This document shows, piece by piece, positions 1-11,731 of a DNA stretch of 64,000 bases. The position numbers and the translations under genes are program-made. Source of the stretch: Demequina sp. NBRC 110056 (GTDB lineage Bacteria; Actinomycetota; Actinomycetes; Actinomycetales; Demequinaceae); the NCBI RefSeq assembly GCF_002090155.1, contig NZ_BBRM01000004.1, positions 310,001-374,000 on the forward strand. The letters are read 5' to 3'. The notes under the pieces were generated by a model. That model was not told the origin of the DNA, made no database searches, and was given only the letters and a program-made list of their open reading frames with translations. Every line of letters starts with the position of its first letter. Position 1 is the first letter of the stretch.

Positions 1-9
1 GAGACAACC

Positions 10-837
10 ATGAAGACGAACGAGGTGGCCGTGCTCATCGGCACCGGAAGCATCGGGCTCGCGGCCGCACGCCGCGCGGCGGTGGGCCGACAGCTGCTGC
101 TCGCCGACTACAACGAGGCGCAGCTCGCGGCGACAGCCGAGCTGCTGCAGGGCGAGGGCTACGACGTCCACACGCACGTGACGGACGTATCCGACCCCGA
201 CGCCGTCGCGGCGCTGGCTGACGCCGCAGCCGCTCTGGGCCCGGTCACGCGCCTGGTGCACGCCGCGGGCGTCTCGCCCGTCCAGGCGAGCACCGAGCGC
301 GTCATCGAGGTCGACCTGCTCGGCACGGCCTACGTGCTCGAGGAGTTCGGGCGCGTGGTGTCGGCAGGCGGCTCGGGCATCGTCATCGCGAGCATGGCCG
401 GCCACATGGGCCCGGGGTTCCCCAGCGAGCTCGAGCACGCCCTGGCCTACACGCCGACCGCGGAGCTCGCGGCGCTGCCGCAGCTCGAGGCAGGGGCGGT
501 GGGCGACTCCGGCGCGGCGTACACGCTCGCGAAGCGCGCCAACGCGCTGCGCGTGCTGGCTGCGGCAGTCCCGTGGGGCGCGCGCGGCGCGCGCGTCAAC
601 TGCCTGAGCCCGGGCATCATCTCCACGCCCCTCGCTCGCGACGAGATGAACGGCCCCATGGCCGAGGGATACCAGGCGATGATCGCGACGTCGGCCGCAG
701 GCCGGATGGGCACTCCCTCCGAGGTCGGCGACCTCGCGGCCTTCCTGTTCGACCAGACCGGCGGCTTCATCACCGGTGCCGACATCCTGATGGACGGCGG
801 CGTGATCGCTGCGATGAAGGCCGGCCAGCTGGGCTGA
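10..837 (+). CDS. SDR family NAD(P)-dependent oxidoreductase
   Basis: A 275-residue short-chain dehydrogenase/reductase. The N-terminal Rossmann glycine motif is a variant, GTGSIG (residues 11-16), instead of TGxxxGxG. The catalytic Ser lies in the IASMAG segment (S128) and the YxxxK pair is Y171/K175 (YTLAK). The C-terminal GGFITGADILMDGG stretch is the usual SDR end, so the protein is full length. It should act in the cytosol, oxidising an alcohol or reducing a carbonyl with NAD(P). The substrate cannot be told from sequence. A long loop between the Ser and Tyr (about 40 residues) resembles 3-alpha-hydroxysteroid or carveol dehydrogenase-like subfamilies, but that is weak. The start lies 9 bases into the window, so an upstream partner cannot be excluded. 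Confidence 0.85.
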   Translation: MKTNEVAVLIGTGSIGLAAARRAAVGRQLLLADYNEAQLAATAELLQGEGYDVHTHVTDVSDPDAVAALADAAAALGPVTRLVHAAGVSPVQASTERVIEVDLLGTAYVLEEFGRVVSAGGSGIVIASMAGHMGPGFPSELEHALAYTPTAELAALPQLEAGAVGDSGAAYTLAKRANALRVLAAAVPWGARGARVNCLSPGIISTPLARDEMNGPMAEGYQAMIATSAAGRMGTPSEVGDLAAFLFDQTGGFITGADILMDGGVIAAMKAGQLG

Positions 838-906
838 TGTTGAAGCCACCCCATCCGGCCCGAGCCAGGCACTGACGCTGCCTGTCTCACGCCGGCGGGG
901 CGTGCC

Positions 907-912
907 TACAGT
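907..912 (+). promoter_or_regulatory. -10 hexamer of a leaderless promoter
   Basis: TACAGT ends 6 bases before the ATG at 919, placing the predicted transcription start on the start codon. No Shine-Dalgarno sequence is present and no clear -35 element is seen. Confidence 0.5.
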
Positions 913-918
913 CGACAG

Positions 919-2328
919 ATGGCAGCGACATCAGCGACTGGAACGACCGCACCGCGCCGCGCGAGCATCGCATTCGCCACGGGTGCGATGCTCGCGGGGC
1001 TAACCGCCTGCTCGGGCGAGCCCGAGCCGCCGGACACGGGCCTGGGCGCGACAGCATCGGCACCGACCTCCGCCGCGCCAGCCAGCCCGGAGGCGGCGAC
1101 GCCCTCCCCGAGCGACGAGCCCGCGCCGCCCGCCGGGCCCGGAGAGCTGGCACCGGTCACGCTCACGACCGCCGATGGCACCGATGCCGGTTCCGCCGAG
1201 GGACGCGACGTGAGCATCCCGCAAGGATGGAGCGCGGAGGTCTGGGCCGACGTGCCAAGGGCGCGACTCGCCGCATGGGCGCCGGATGACAGGCTCGTGG
1301 TGTCCTCGGGCCGCGCGGGCGTCGTCACGCTGCTCACACCCACGTCGCCGGGCGCCGCGCCCGATCAGGTGACTCTGCTCGACGGGCTGAGCAACCCCCA
1401 GGGCGTGGAGTTCACCGAGTACGAGGGCGCCGATGTGCTCGTCGTCGGCGAGAGCGACCGCATCGTCATGTGGGACTATGCCGACGGCTCCGTGTCGAAC
1501 GAACGGGTGCTCATCGACGGCCTGCCCACCGACGGCCATGGATCGAAGGGCATCACCGTCCACGACGACGTCGTCTACTACAGCCTCGGCTCGGCCGAGA
1601 ACCGCGATCCCGCCGATCGGGACGCCGACCCCGAGCGGGGCACGGTCTGGAGCGTCGGACTCGATGGCTCCGGCCCTGAGCTCGTCGCCTCCGGTGTGCG
1701 CAACGGCTTCGCCCTCGACATCGCGCCGGACGACACCCTGTTCGTCGCGGTGAATCACGCGGACAACCAGCCGTACCCGTTCCAGGACGACACCGGCCAG
1801 TACGGCGACGTGGTTCGCGACTACGTCAACGAGAACCCCATCGAGCAACTCACCCGCGTGATGCCTGGGATCGACCTCGGCTGGCCCCTGTGCGTGCCCG
1901 ACACTCGCGACAGCGCCGACGGCACCGACCTGCCGTTCGTGCCAGACCCCGAGAACAACCCGGACGAGCAGGAGCTCGACTGCTCGAGCATCCCGAACAC
2001 CATGGTGGGCCTGCCGTCCCACTCCGCTCCGCTCGGACTCGCGTTCACCGCGGGCACGGCCCTCGAGTCGAGCCTGGGCAGCGGCGCGCTCGTCACGGCG
2101 CACGGGTCGTGGAACCGCGAGCCTCCGCGACCGCCGTACGTCGCGTTCAGCGCGTGGAACTCCGAGGCCCAGGCCCTCGAGGCGCCCGTGGAGATGGTCA
2201 CTGGGTTCCAGAGCGACGACGGCTCGCGGTGGGGTCGGGCAGTCACCGCGGTGCCCGGCGGGGACGGATCGCTGTACGTGACGGACGACGAGGCAGGGCT
2301 GGTCTACCGGCTCACGCCCGGCTCCTGA
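919..2328 (+). CDS. PQQ-type sorbosone/sugar dehydrogenase lipoprotein
   Basis: A 469-residue exported protein of the glucose/sorbosone dehydrogenase beta-propeller family. The signal peptide ends in a lipobox (LTAC, Cys31), followed by a Pro/Ser/Ala-rich linker to about residue 95, so it should be anchored to the outer face of the membrane. The propeller follows: a DGHGSKG segment near residue 205 supplies the putative catalytic His, a GVRNGF segment near 260 the conserved Arg, and HGSWNREPP is typical of the sorbosone branch. The family oxidises aldoses or sorbosone using PQQ; no PQQ synthesis genes occur in the window, so cofactor supply is unknown. It converges on a second PQQ-type lipoprotein gene ending at 2733, with a small NTF2-like gene between them. 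Confidence 0.8.
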   Translation: MAATSATGTTAPRRASIAFATGAMLAGLTACSGEPEPPDTGLGATASAPTSAAPASPEAATPSPSDEPAPPAGPGELAPVTLTTADGTDAGSAEGRDVSIPQGWSAEVWADVPRARLAAWAPDDRLVVSSGRAGVVTLLTPTSPGAAPDQVTLLDGLSNPQGVEFTEYEGADVLVVGESDRIVMWDYADGSVSNERVLIDGLPTDGHGSKGITVHDDVVYYSLGSAENRDPADRDADPERGTVWSVGLDGSGPELVASGVRNGFALDIAPDDTLFVAVNHADNQPYPFQDDTGQYGDVVRDYVNENPIEQLTRVMPGIDLGWPLCVPDTRDSADGTDLPFVPDPENNPDEQELDCSSIPNTMVGLPSHSAPLGLAFTAGTALESSLGSGALVTAHGSWNREPPRPPYVAFSAWNSEAQALEAPVEMVTGFQSDDGSRWGRAVTAVPGGDGSLYVTDDEAGLVYRLTPGS

Positions 2329-2340
2329 GCCGCGCCTCGG

Positions 2341-2721
2341 TCAGGACAGGTCGGCGCGCGAGCTCACGATCCGCCACGAATCCGCAGTACGCACGAGCGA
2401 CATCTCGACGCGGAGCGGCCACGTCCCGCGCGACCCCCAGATCGTGGCGGTGACCAGGCTGCGCGCGCGCAGGACCGCGGCGTCGCCGTCGAGCTCGACC
2501 ACCACGGACCGGTCCTCCACCCGGTGGTACTGCATCTGGCCGCCCGCGATCTGGTTGAGCCAGTCCGCCTTGTCCTGACGGGCGCCGCCGATGTGGGTGG
2601 CCACGAAGCCGTCGGCGAGCAGCGACTCGAGCACGTCCACGCGGCGCGCGATCAGCGCCTCGCATTGGCGCTCGTACACGGCGCGCACCGCCGCCTCGTC
2701 GCCCTGCGCCTGCTGGGACAT
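2341..2721 (-). CDS. NTF2-like / SnoaL-fold protein
   Basis: A 126-residue cytosolic protein of the nuclear transport factor 2-like (DUF4440/SnoaL) fold. It has an N-terminal helix pair (AVRAVYERQCEALI), a DGFVATHIGG strand-turn, and a C-terminal sheet with the SLVRTADSWRIVSS ending typical of the group. Members are small enzymes or ligand-binding proteins and no substrate is predictable. The ATG at 2721 follows a purine-rich GAGGTGAGG ribosome-binding site. The gene sits 11 bases after the PQQ-type dehydrogenase gene on the same strand, so the two are probably co-transcribed. Confidence 0.75.
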   Translation of the reverse strand: MSQQAQGDEAAVRAVYERQCEALIARRVDVLESLLADGFVATHIGGARQDKADWLNQIAGGQMQYHRVEDRSVVVELDGDAAVLRARSLVTATIWGSRGTWPLRVEMSLVRTADSWRIVSSRADLS

Positions 2722-2732
2722 GTCCGCTCGCC

Positions 2733-3908
2733 TCACCTCTCGAGCGCGACCGTCGCGACGCGGTCGTCCCCGTCTCGCGGCTCGCCGAAGTACGAGCCCG
2801 TGTTGCCGGTCACCATCCACAGTCGCCCGTCGGGACCCTCGGCCACCGCGCGAAGGCGGCCGACGGCGCCCTGGTAGTGGTCCTCGTGCTCCGCCGGACG
2901 CGCGACCGGGACCGTGCGCAGCACCTCGCCACGAAGATTCGCGATCATGATGGTGCCTCCGACGATGGCGATGCCGCTGGGGCTCGCCTCCGCGGGCGTC
3001 CACTGCTGCACCGGGTCCGTGTACTCGCCCCCGGAGTCCCCCTCGGCGACCGGCCACCCGTAGTTCGCGCCCGGCTCGATGATGTTGAGCTCGTCCCAGG
3101 TGTCCTGCCCGAACTCGCTCGCGAACATGGTCCCGTCTGCCGCCCAGGCGAGTCCCTGGACGTTGCGGTGGCCGTAGCTGTAGACGTACGAGTCGGGGAA
3201 GGGGTTGTCCGCCGGCACCTCTCCGTCAGGCGTCATGCGCAGGATCTTCCCTGCGAGCGAGTCCACTTCCTGGGCCTGCTCGCGGTCGTCGTTGTCGCCC
3301 ACGGCCGCGTACAGCATGCCGTCCGGACCGAAGGCGATGCGCCCACCGTTGTGCGTCCGGCCCGCGGGGATTCCGTCGATCAGCGTCTCCGGCTCGCCCA
3401 GCGACAGCGATCCCGGCCGTCCATCGAGCTCGAAGCGCTGCACGCGGTTGCCGTCCACGCCCGTCGAGAAGGCGTACAGGCGGCCCGCGTCGTCGAGCGC
3501 GAGTCCCAGCAGGCCGCCCTCGGACACGCTCGGGTCGAGACCGCCCACGGTGCCCACCTCGCGCACGGATCCTTCAGCCGTGATCTCGAGCACACGCCCG
3601 GAGTTGCGCTCGCTCACTAACGGCGCCTCGCCGAGGAAGACCACCGACCAGGGATTGGCGAGGCCCGTCACGACGTCGACGGGGTCGCCCGCGGGCGTCA
3701 CCTCGGCGACATCGACTGACGGGGCAGGGCTGGGCAGGGCCGATGCGCTCGCGGACGGCGACGTCGTCGCTGGCGGCGCGGAGGTCGCGGCGCTCGCGAC
3801 GGCGGATGGCGCAGGGTCGTCGCCGTCCCGGCCCGTGCAGCCCGTCGTCACGATGGCCGTGGCCACTGCCGCCGCTGCCCAGGAACTCCCGCGCCGAGAT
3901 CTCACCAT
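2733..3908 (-). CDS. PQQ-dependent aldose sugar dehydrogenase lipoprotein
   Basis: A 391-residue lipoprotein (lipobox TTGC, Cys24) with an Ala/Ser/Pro linker to about residue 75. It is a six-bladed soluble-glucose-dehydrogenase-type propeller of the aldose sugar dehydrogenase branch. The probable general base is H186 (GRTHNGGR) and R248 lies in YGHRNVQGL. The calcium/PQQ-binding region DELNIIEPGANYGWP is well preserved, and the length suits the family. It is expected to oxidise sugars outside the membrane and pass electrons to the respiratory chain. It reads divergently from the flavodoxin-like gene and is followed 11 bases later by the NTF2-like gene. A TAGCGT hexamer 6 bases before the ATG supports this start. 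Confidence 0.85.
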   Translation of the reverse strand: MVRSRRGSSWAAAAVATAIVTTGCTGRDGDDPAPSAVASAATSAPPATTSPSASASALPSPAPSVDVAEVTPAGDPVDVVTGLANPWSVVFLGEAPLVSERNSGRVLEITAEGSVREVGTVGGLDPSVSEGGLLGLALDDAGRLYAFSTGVDGNRVQRFELDGRPGSLSLGEPETLIDGIPAGRTHNGGRIAFGPDGMLYAAVGDNDDREQAQEVDSLAGKILRMTPDGEVPADNPFPDSYVYSYGHRNVQGLAWAADGTMFASEFGQDTWDELNIIEPGANYGWPVAEGDSGGEYTDPVQQWTPAEASPSGIAIVGGTIMIANLRGEVLRTVPVARPAEHEDHYQGAVGRLRAVAEGPDGRLWMVTGNTGSYFGEPRDGDDRVATVALER

Positions 3909-3914
3909 CCCTCG

Positions 3915-3920
3915 ACGCTA
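3915..3920 (-). promoter_or_regulatory. -10 hexamer of a leaderless promoter
   Basis: On the reverse strand TAGCGT lies 6 bases before the ATG at 3908, with no Shine-Dalgarno sequence. Confidence 0.5.
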
Positions 3921-3960
3921 TGTGCCGAGCGCGAGGCTTCGCCAGGCCGCGCCACTACCC

Positions 3961-3983
3961 CCGTGGCCTGAAGGGGGCCACGG
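3961..3983. repeat. inverted repeat in a divergent promoter region
   Basis: CCGTGGCC and GGCCACGG form a perfect 8-base inverted repeat with a 7-base spacer between the divergent genes starting at 3908 and 4077. No coding region ends here, so an operator or 5'-UTR structure is more likely than a terminator. Confidence 0.4.
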
Positions 3984-4076
3984 TGCTGCCTCCCTCGCCC
4001 CGCGGACCGGACGTACCGTCGAGAGGAGAGAGCCGCCGGCGCGAGCGCGCCGTCACGCCAGGCGAAGGGAGGCCCG

Positions 4077-6800
<2,724 letters not shown>

Positions 6801-6811
6801 GACGTCGAACG

Positions 6812-6839
6812 CCCCCGGCCGCGCACGGGCTGCCGGGGG
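6812..6839. terminator. Hairpin between convergent genes
   Basis: CCCCCGGC and GCCGGGGG form a perfect 8-base stem with a 12-base loop, 11 bases after the aldo/keto reductase stop and 28 bases before the stop of the opposing gene. There is no U-tract, as is common in high-GC actinobacteria. It can serve both strands. Confidence 0.6.
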
Positions 6840-6867
6840 AGTCGGGCGTCAAGGTCAGGCGCGCTGA

Positions 6868-7785
6868 TCAGGCCTCGGGGATCTCGAAGCTCACGAAGCG
6901 CTCGTCCATCTCGGCCGATGCCATCCACGCGCTCGCGCCGGTGTCGAGGGCGTCGATCCGGTCGAGCTCGTCGTCCGTGAGCGAGAAGTCGAAGATGTCA
7001 AAGTTCTCCGCGATGCGGCCCGGGTTGACGGACTTGGGGATCGCCGAGCGTCCCTGCTGGACGTGCCAGCGGAGCATGACCTGCGCGGGCGTCTTGCCGT
7101 GCCCTGAGCCGATCTCGCCGATCACCGGGTCCTCCAGGGTGCTGCGCTGGGTGTCATCCGTCTCGCCGGACATGAAGCCGGGGTAGAAGGTGATGCCGCC
7201 GATGGGCGACCAGGCCTGGGTGAGGATGCCGAGCTCCGCGTGGCGCTGCTGCAGCGGCTTCTGCTGGGCGTACGGGTGCAGCTCGATCTGGTTGACGGCC
7301 GGCACGATCTCGGTCGCGTCGGCCAGGTTGTCGAAGTCCTCGAGCTGGAAGTTGGACACGCCGATCGCGCGCACCTTGCCGTCGGCGTAGAGCTGCTCGA
7401 GCGCGCGGTAGGCGCCGATGGTCCGGTCGAACATCGTGGCCAGCGGCTGGTGCAGGATCAGCAGGTCCAGGTAGTCGAGACCCAGCTTCGCGACCGCCTT
7501 GACGTAGGCGTGCAGGGTCTCCTCGTAGCCGAAGTCGCTGACCCAAACCTTGGTCTCGACGAACACGTCCTCGCGGCCGACGCCGGAGGCGCGCAGCCCC
7601 TCGCCGACGCCGGCCTCGTTGAAGTAGGACGCGGCCGTGTCGATGTGCCGGTAGCCGGTCTCGAGCGCGGTCGCGACGACCTTCGCGGTCTCGTGGGGCG
7701 GGGTCTGGAAGACGCCATAGCCGAGCGCGGGCAAGACGACGCCGTTGTTGAGCGTGAGATTCGGGATCGTGTTCTCGGTGGTCAT
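6868..7785 (-). CDS. Aldo/keto reductase, 2,5-diketo-D-gluconate reductase type
   Basis: A 305-residue aldo/keto reductase of the AKR5-like branch, distinct from the tandem pair beyond it. The tetrad is D49 and Y54 (HIDTAASY), K79 (VETKVW) and H112 (ILHQPL). The family signatures IGVSNFQLEDF, NQIELHPYAQQ and AIPKSVNPGRIAEN are all present. It is likely to be a cytosolic NADPH-dependent reductase of small aldehydes or diketo sugars. A TACGGT hexamer 6 bases before the ATG supports this start and a leaderless message. Confidence 0.88.
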   Translation of the reverse strand: MTTENTIPNLTLNNGVVLPALGYGVFQTPPHETAKVVATALETGYRHIDTAASYFNEAGVGEGLRASGVGREDVFVETKVWVSDFGYEETLHAYVKAVAKLGLDYLDLLILHQPLATMFDRTIGAYRALEQLYADGKVRAIGVSNFQLEDFDNLADATEIVPAVNQIELHPYAQQKPLQQRHAELGILTQAWSPIGGITFYPGFMSGETDDTQRSTLEDPVIGEIGSGHGKTPAQVMLRWHVQQGRSAIPKSVNPGRIAENFDIFDFSLTDDELDRIDALDTGASAWMASAEMDERFVSFEIPEA

Positions 7786-7791
7786 GGTTCC

Positions 7792-7797
7792 ACCGTA
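7792..7797 (-). promoter_or_regulatory. -10 hexamer of a leaderless promoter
   Basis: TACGGT on the reverse strand ends 6 bases before the ATG at 7785; no Shine-Dalgarno sequence. Confidence 0.5.
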
Positions 7798-7927
7798 CGA
7801 GTCCCGCCGCGGTCGAGGCAGGGAGCGATGCTCACCCCCTCGCGGGGAACATCCGTCGGCGGGCGGGTCTCCACACGTGATCCGCGATGCGCCTCCGGCG
7901 GCGGCGAAGCGCGAGCCAGGAGCGACG

Positions 7928-7933
7928 TAGTCT
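7928..7933 (+). promoter_or_regulatory. -10 hexamer of a leaderless menF promoter
   Basis: TAGTCT ends 6 bases before the GTG at 7940, predicting transcription from the start codon itself. Confidence 0.5.
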
Positions 7934-7939
7934 TGCCGG

Positions 7940-9205
7940 GTGAGCGTGCAAGCCGCGACCCCCGGGCCGCTGACCGTCCGGACCGTCGCGATCGATCCCC
8001 CCGAGGACCTGCTGGCGACGATGCCGGTGCCAGGGATCTCGTGGATCCGCCGCGGCGAGGGCATGGTCGCCTGGGGAGAGGTCGCACGCTTCGACTCCGC
8101 GGGCGCCGGACGGATCGACCAGGCCGACGCCTGGTGGCGCCGGGTCACCCGGCACGCCGTCGTCCGAGACGACGTCCACCGCGCCGGGACCGGGCTGATC
8201 GCGTTCGGCTCCTTCGCCTTCGCTGACGGCTCGGCGGCGGGCGGCTCCCTCGTGGTGCCCCGCTACGTCGTCGGCCTGCGCGGCGACGAGGCCTGGCTCA
8301 CCGTCATCTCCGAGGACGGCCACGCGGCGATGCCCGCCTTCGGCGACGTGGCCGCCCACGACACCCAGGTTCCGCCCGTCCCCGCGGTGACGATCGACGC
8401 CGGCGACCGCGAGGCCTGGTCGAGCGCGGTCGCCCAGGCCGTCGAGCGCATCGGCGCCGGGGAGCTCGAGAAGGTCGTGCTCGCCCGTGCCGTCGAGGCG
8501 CGTGCCGAGGGCCCGGTGGACGTGCGCTCGCTGCTCACGACGCTCGCCGCCGACTACCCGAGCTGCTGGACCTTCCACGTCGACGGCCTCGTCGGCGCCA
8601 CGCCCGAGCTGCTCGCGCGCGTCGATCACGGACTGGTGACGTCGCGCGTCCTCGCCGGCACCATCCGGCCGACGGGCGACGAGGTCGCGGACCTCGCGCA
8701 CGCCGCCGCCCTCGCACGCTCCTCGAAGGACCGCGAGGAGCACGAGTACGCAGTCCGCTCGGTGACCCAGGTGCTCGAGTCCCACTGCGGATCCGTCAAC
8801 GTCCCCGAGGAGCCGTCCGTCCTGCACCTGCCCAACGTCATGCATCTCGCGACCGACGTGACGGGCGTGCTGAGCCACAACGCCAGCGCGCTCGAGCTGC
8901 TGCGCGAGCTGCACCCGAGCGCCGCGGTGTGCGGGACGCCCACGCTCACGGCAGCGCGCGTCATCGACGAGCTCGAGGGCCTGGACCGTGGCCGCTACGC
9001 CGGCCCGGTCGGATGGATCAACGCGGCGGGCGACGGCGAGTGGTGCATCGGCCTGCGCTCCGCGGAGCTGTCCGCGGAGGACCCCACGCGCCTGCGTCTG
9101 TTCGCCGGCTGCGGCATCGTCGCGGCGAGCGAGCCAGACGCCGAGTGGGCGGAGTCGGAGGCGAAGCTCGAGCCGATGCGCCGGGCCCTGTCCTCCCGCG
9201 TCTGA
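7940..9205 (+). CDS. menF: Isochorismate synthase MenF
   Basis: A 421-residue chorismate-binding enzyme converting chorismate to isochorismate, the first dedicated menaquinone step. The C-terminal half carries the family motifs in order: KVVLARAVE, GATPELLAR, VLAGTIRPTGDE, HPSAAVCGTPT, GRYAGPVGW and LFAGCGIVAASEPDAEW. The N-terminal part is divergent, as usual in MenF/EntC. EntC or DhbC is the alternative, but the men genes nearby and the absence of siderophore genes favour MenF. The GTG start is supported by the TAGTCT promoter hexamer 6 bases upstream. Confidence 0.88.
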   Translation: MSVQAATPGPLTVRTVAIDPPEDLLATMPVPGISWIRRGEGMVAWGEVARFDSAGAGRIDQADAWWRRVTRHAVVRDDVHRAGTGLIAFGSFAFADGSAAGGSLVVPRYVVGLRGDEAWLTVISEDGHAAMPAFGDVAAHDTQVPPVPAVTIDAGDREAWSSAVAQAVERIGAGELEKVVLARAVEARAEGPVDVRSLLTTLAADYPSCWTFHVDGLVGATPELLARVDHGLVTSRVLAGTIRPTGDEVADLAHAAALARSSKDREEHEYAVRSVTQVLESHCGSVNVPEEPSVLHLPNVMHLATDVTGVLSHNASALELLRELHPSAAVCGTPTLTAARVIDELEGLDRGRYAGPVGWINAAGDGEWCIGLRSAELSAEDPTRLRLFAGCGIVAASEPDAEWAESEAKLEPMRRALSSRV

Positions 9206-9297
9206 CGTTGCCCCTCCCCAATGTCGGTGGATGCTGGCACAGTGGGAGATGTCAGGTCGAGCGTCACCAGGCAGCACGTCACCCCGTGGAGGCGAAC

Positions 9298-9951
9298 ATG
9301 TCCCAGTCCCACGCCCACACCGCCGTCGAGCCCATGCACGACTTCAGCCGCTCGTCGTGGGAGGAGCGCTACCAGTCCAGGCCGGCAGTGTGGTCCGGGC
9401 AGCCCAACCAGCCGCTCGTCGACGAGATCGAGCACCTGGCCGAGCCCGGCACAGCTCTCGAGGTGGGCTGCGGCGAGGGCGCCGATGCGGTGTGGCTGGC
9501 CGGGCAGGGGTGGCTCGTCACGGCCGTGGATCTGTCCGCGACGGCGCTCGAGCGCGCCGCCGTGCTGGCGGCCGATGCGGGCGTCGCCCAGCACATCACG
9601 TTCACCGATGCGCCGGTCGAGGACGTCATCGAGGGCGCGGGCGGCTTCAACCTCGTGACCTCGCTCTACACCCACCCCGAGCAGGGCAGCCGGTGGCTCG
9701 TCGAGACGCTGGCGCCCGCGGTGGCGCCGGGCGGGATGCTGCTCGTCATCGGCCACCACCCCACTGACCCCCACGCCGCCGACCATCCCGACCTGCGCGA
9801 CGCAGCCTTCGACGCCGCGACGGTGGCCGACGCCCTCGATCGGGATGCGTGGGAGGTGTCCGCGACCATCCGCGAGCGCACCACGCGCGCCGCCGATGGT
9901 CACGAGCGACTCTGGCGGGACTCGGTGCTCGCGGCTCGGCGCCACGGCTGA
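9298..9951 (+). CDS. Class I SAM-dependent methyltransferase
   Basis: A 217-residue Rossmann-fold methyltransferase. SAM-binding motif I is LEVGCGEGAD (residues 54-63), followed by an acidic residue at the end of strand 2 (TAVDLS, D78) and a TDAPVEDV acidic loop. It resembles the TehB/thiopurine-type group (an N-terminal Trp-Glu-Glu-Arg-Tyr and a WSGQPN segment) more than MenG/UbiE, whose signatures are absent, so it is probably not the menaquinone methyltransferase despite its position. The ATG follows a GGAGG ribosome-binding site about 90 bases after menF. Confidence 0.75.
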   Translation: MSQSHAHTAVEPMHDFSRSSWEERYQSRPAVWSGQPNQPLVDEIEHLAEPGTALEVGCGEGADAVWLAGQGWLVTAVDLSATALERAAVLAADAGVAQHITFTDAPVEDVIEGAGGFNLVTSLYTHPEQGSRWLVETLAPAVAPGGMLLVIGHHPTDPHAADHPDLRDAAFDAATVADALDRDAWEVSATIRERTTRAADGHERLWRDSVLAARRHG

Positions 9952-10063
9952 GCCGCACGGCCGCAGATCTGCGCGGCCGACGTCCGGGCACGAGGCCGGC
10001 TGAGCCGCCGCGTCGCCGAGCCTGCCGTGCCCTGCCACGCCGCGCCCGCGGGTGCCTCGCGTG

Positions 10064-11731
10064 TCAGCGCAGGCGCGCCTCGACGACCTCGATGCCCACC
10101 GGCGGGGCCGCGAGGGCCCGGGAGAGCGCATCGGCGCCGCGGACCACGGTGTGCCCGACGCCGTAGCCGGCGCAGAGCGACCCGAGATCAGCGCCGTGCG
10201 GCGTCGTGAAGACGCGCTCGACGTTGCGGGCGTCAGCCTGCGAGTGCTCGAGTCCGGCGAAGATGGTGCCGCCGCCGTCGTTGACCACGACGATCCGCAG
10301 CCGCGGCCGGTGCTCGCGCGGCCCGACCAGCAGCCCGCCGACGTCATGCAGGAAGGTCACGTCGCCCATGAGCGCCGCGACCGGCTGGCCCGCCGCGAGC
10401 GCGAGCCCCACCGCCGTCGACACGGTGCCGTCGATGCCCGCGAGACCGCGGTTGGCGAGCAGCACCGGAGCTTCCTCCGGGGCCCACGCGGGAGCGATCG
10501 CGTCAACGGCCCGGATGGGCCCGGACGAGCCGAGCAGCGCGATCGACCGCGGGCTCAGCGAAGCGAGGAACGTGCGCGCGATGGCGCGCTTGCCCCACGG
10601 GCGCTCCTCCTCGGTCACCGCGGCGGACGCGGCGTGCCACCGCGCGAGCCACGCCGAGTCTCCGAGCTCCAGCTGGCCATCGTCGCGGGCGGACCAGGAT
10701 GCGGGCACGGATCGCAGCACGCGGTCCGCGTGGCGGGGCGCCTCGCGCCAGCGCGCGCCGTGGGCGGCGACGTAGAGCGCCGGGGCTCGGGCGATGAGCT
10801 GCTGCACCGGCCGCGTCAGGGTAGGGCGTCCGATGACGACCACCTGGTGGACCTGATCCGCGAGGGCCTGCCCCTCGGGCGAGCGCAGCAACGGGAGGTA
10901 GCCCGCGACGCACGCGTCACCGGCCCGGGCGCCGGAGGTCGGCTCCGCGAGCAGCGGCCATCCGTGAGCCTCGGCCACCGCTCGTGCCGCCTCGCCGGCG
11001 CCGTCGCCGGCGATCACGACGCCGCGCTCGACACCCGGGAGCGCAGGCGGCGCGGGCTCGTGCGCGACGGTGCGCGAACCCAGCGACGGCGTCGGGTCGA
11101 CGGCCGGCGGATCGTGCCAGACGCCACCATCAGCGCCGAGGGGGTCGCGGAACTCGAGGTCGAGGTGGACGGGACCGGGGGTGCCCGTCATGTCGTCGCG
11201 CGCGGGGTCGCCCAGCGCGACCGCCACGGCGCGGTAGGCCAGCCCGGCCGCCCTGCCAGGCGCGTCGCCGTCGCGAGGCGCGACCGCATCGGCGCTCCAG
11301 CGCACGAAGGTGCCGAAGATGCCCACCTGGTCCGTGGTCTGGTTGGCACCCACGCCGCGGAGCTCGCCCGGGCGGTCGGCCGTCAGCAGCACCAGCGGTA
11401 CGCCCGCGTGGTGGGCCTCCATGACGGCCGGCATGAGGTTGCCGACCGCGGTGCCTGACGTCGTCACGATCGCGACGGGGCGGGGGGACCCGGTGACCGC
11501 GCGACCGCGGGCGATGCCGAGCGCCAGGAAGGCGGCCGCGCGCTCGTCGATGCGGACGTGGAGGTTCACGCGCGGCGCCCCGAGCGGCGGGCTGTCGCCG
11601 CCGGCGTCCGCGAGCGCGTGCGCGATCGGGCCCGAGCGCGAGCCCGGGCACAGCACGAAGTCCTCGACGCCACGAGCGGCGAGCGACGCGACGAGCTCCC
11701 TCGCGAACGCGGCGGACGGGTTCGCGCTCAC
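10064..11731 (-). CDS. menD: MenD, SEPHCHC synthase
   Basis: A 555-residue thiamin-diphosphate enzyme (2-succinyl-5-enolpyruvyl-6-hydroxy-3-cyclohexene-1-carboxylate synthase) that joins 2-oxoglutarate and isochorismate. The N-terminal domain has the characteristic VLCPGSRSGPIAHAL and VTTSGTAVGNLMPAV segments. The C-terminal ThDP/Mg motif begins at GDVTFLHDVGG and ends at VVVNDGGGTIF. Its length is normal. The start overlaps the stop of menC by four bases (ATGA), so menC and menD are translated as a coupled unit in the order menC-menD. Confidence 0.93.
   Translation of the reverse strand: MSANPSAAFARELVASLAARGVEDFVLCPGSRSGPIAHALADAGGDSPPLGAPRVNLHVRIDERAAAFLALGIARGRAVTGSPRPVAIVTTSGTAVGNLMPAVMEAHHAGVPLVLLTADRPGELRGVGANQTTDQVGIFGTFVRWSADAVAPRDGDAPGRAAGLAYRAVAVALGDPARDDMTGTPGPVHLDLEFRDPLGADGGVWHDPPAVDPTPSLGSRTVAHEPAPPALPGVERGVVIAGDGAGEAARAVAEAHGWPLLAEPTSGARAGDACVAGYLPLLRSPEGQALADQVHQVVVIGRPTLTRPVQQLIARAPALYVAAHGARWREAPRHADRVLRSVPASWSARDDGQLELGDSAWLARWHAASAAVTEEERPWGKRAIARTFLASLSPRSIALLGSSGPIRAVDAIAPAWAPEEAPVLLANRGLAGIDGTVSTAVGLALAAGQPVAALMGDVTFLHDVGGLLVGPREHRPRLRIVVVNDGGGTIFAGLEHSQADARNVERVFTTPHGADLGSLCAGYGVGHTVVRGADALSRALAAPPVGIEVVEARLR

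Noticed and set aside
7940-9205. Assignment of the isochorismate synthase to siderophore synthesis (EntC/DhbC)
   Set aside because: No siderophore genes are nearby, while menD, menC, menB, menE and menA are.
9298-9951. Assignment of the methyltransferase as menG/ubiE
   Set aside because: The UbiE family signatures are absent and the N-terminus resembles TehB/thiopurine-type methyltransferases.
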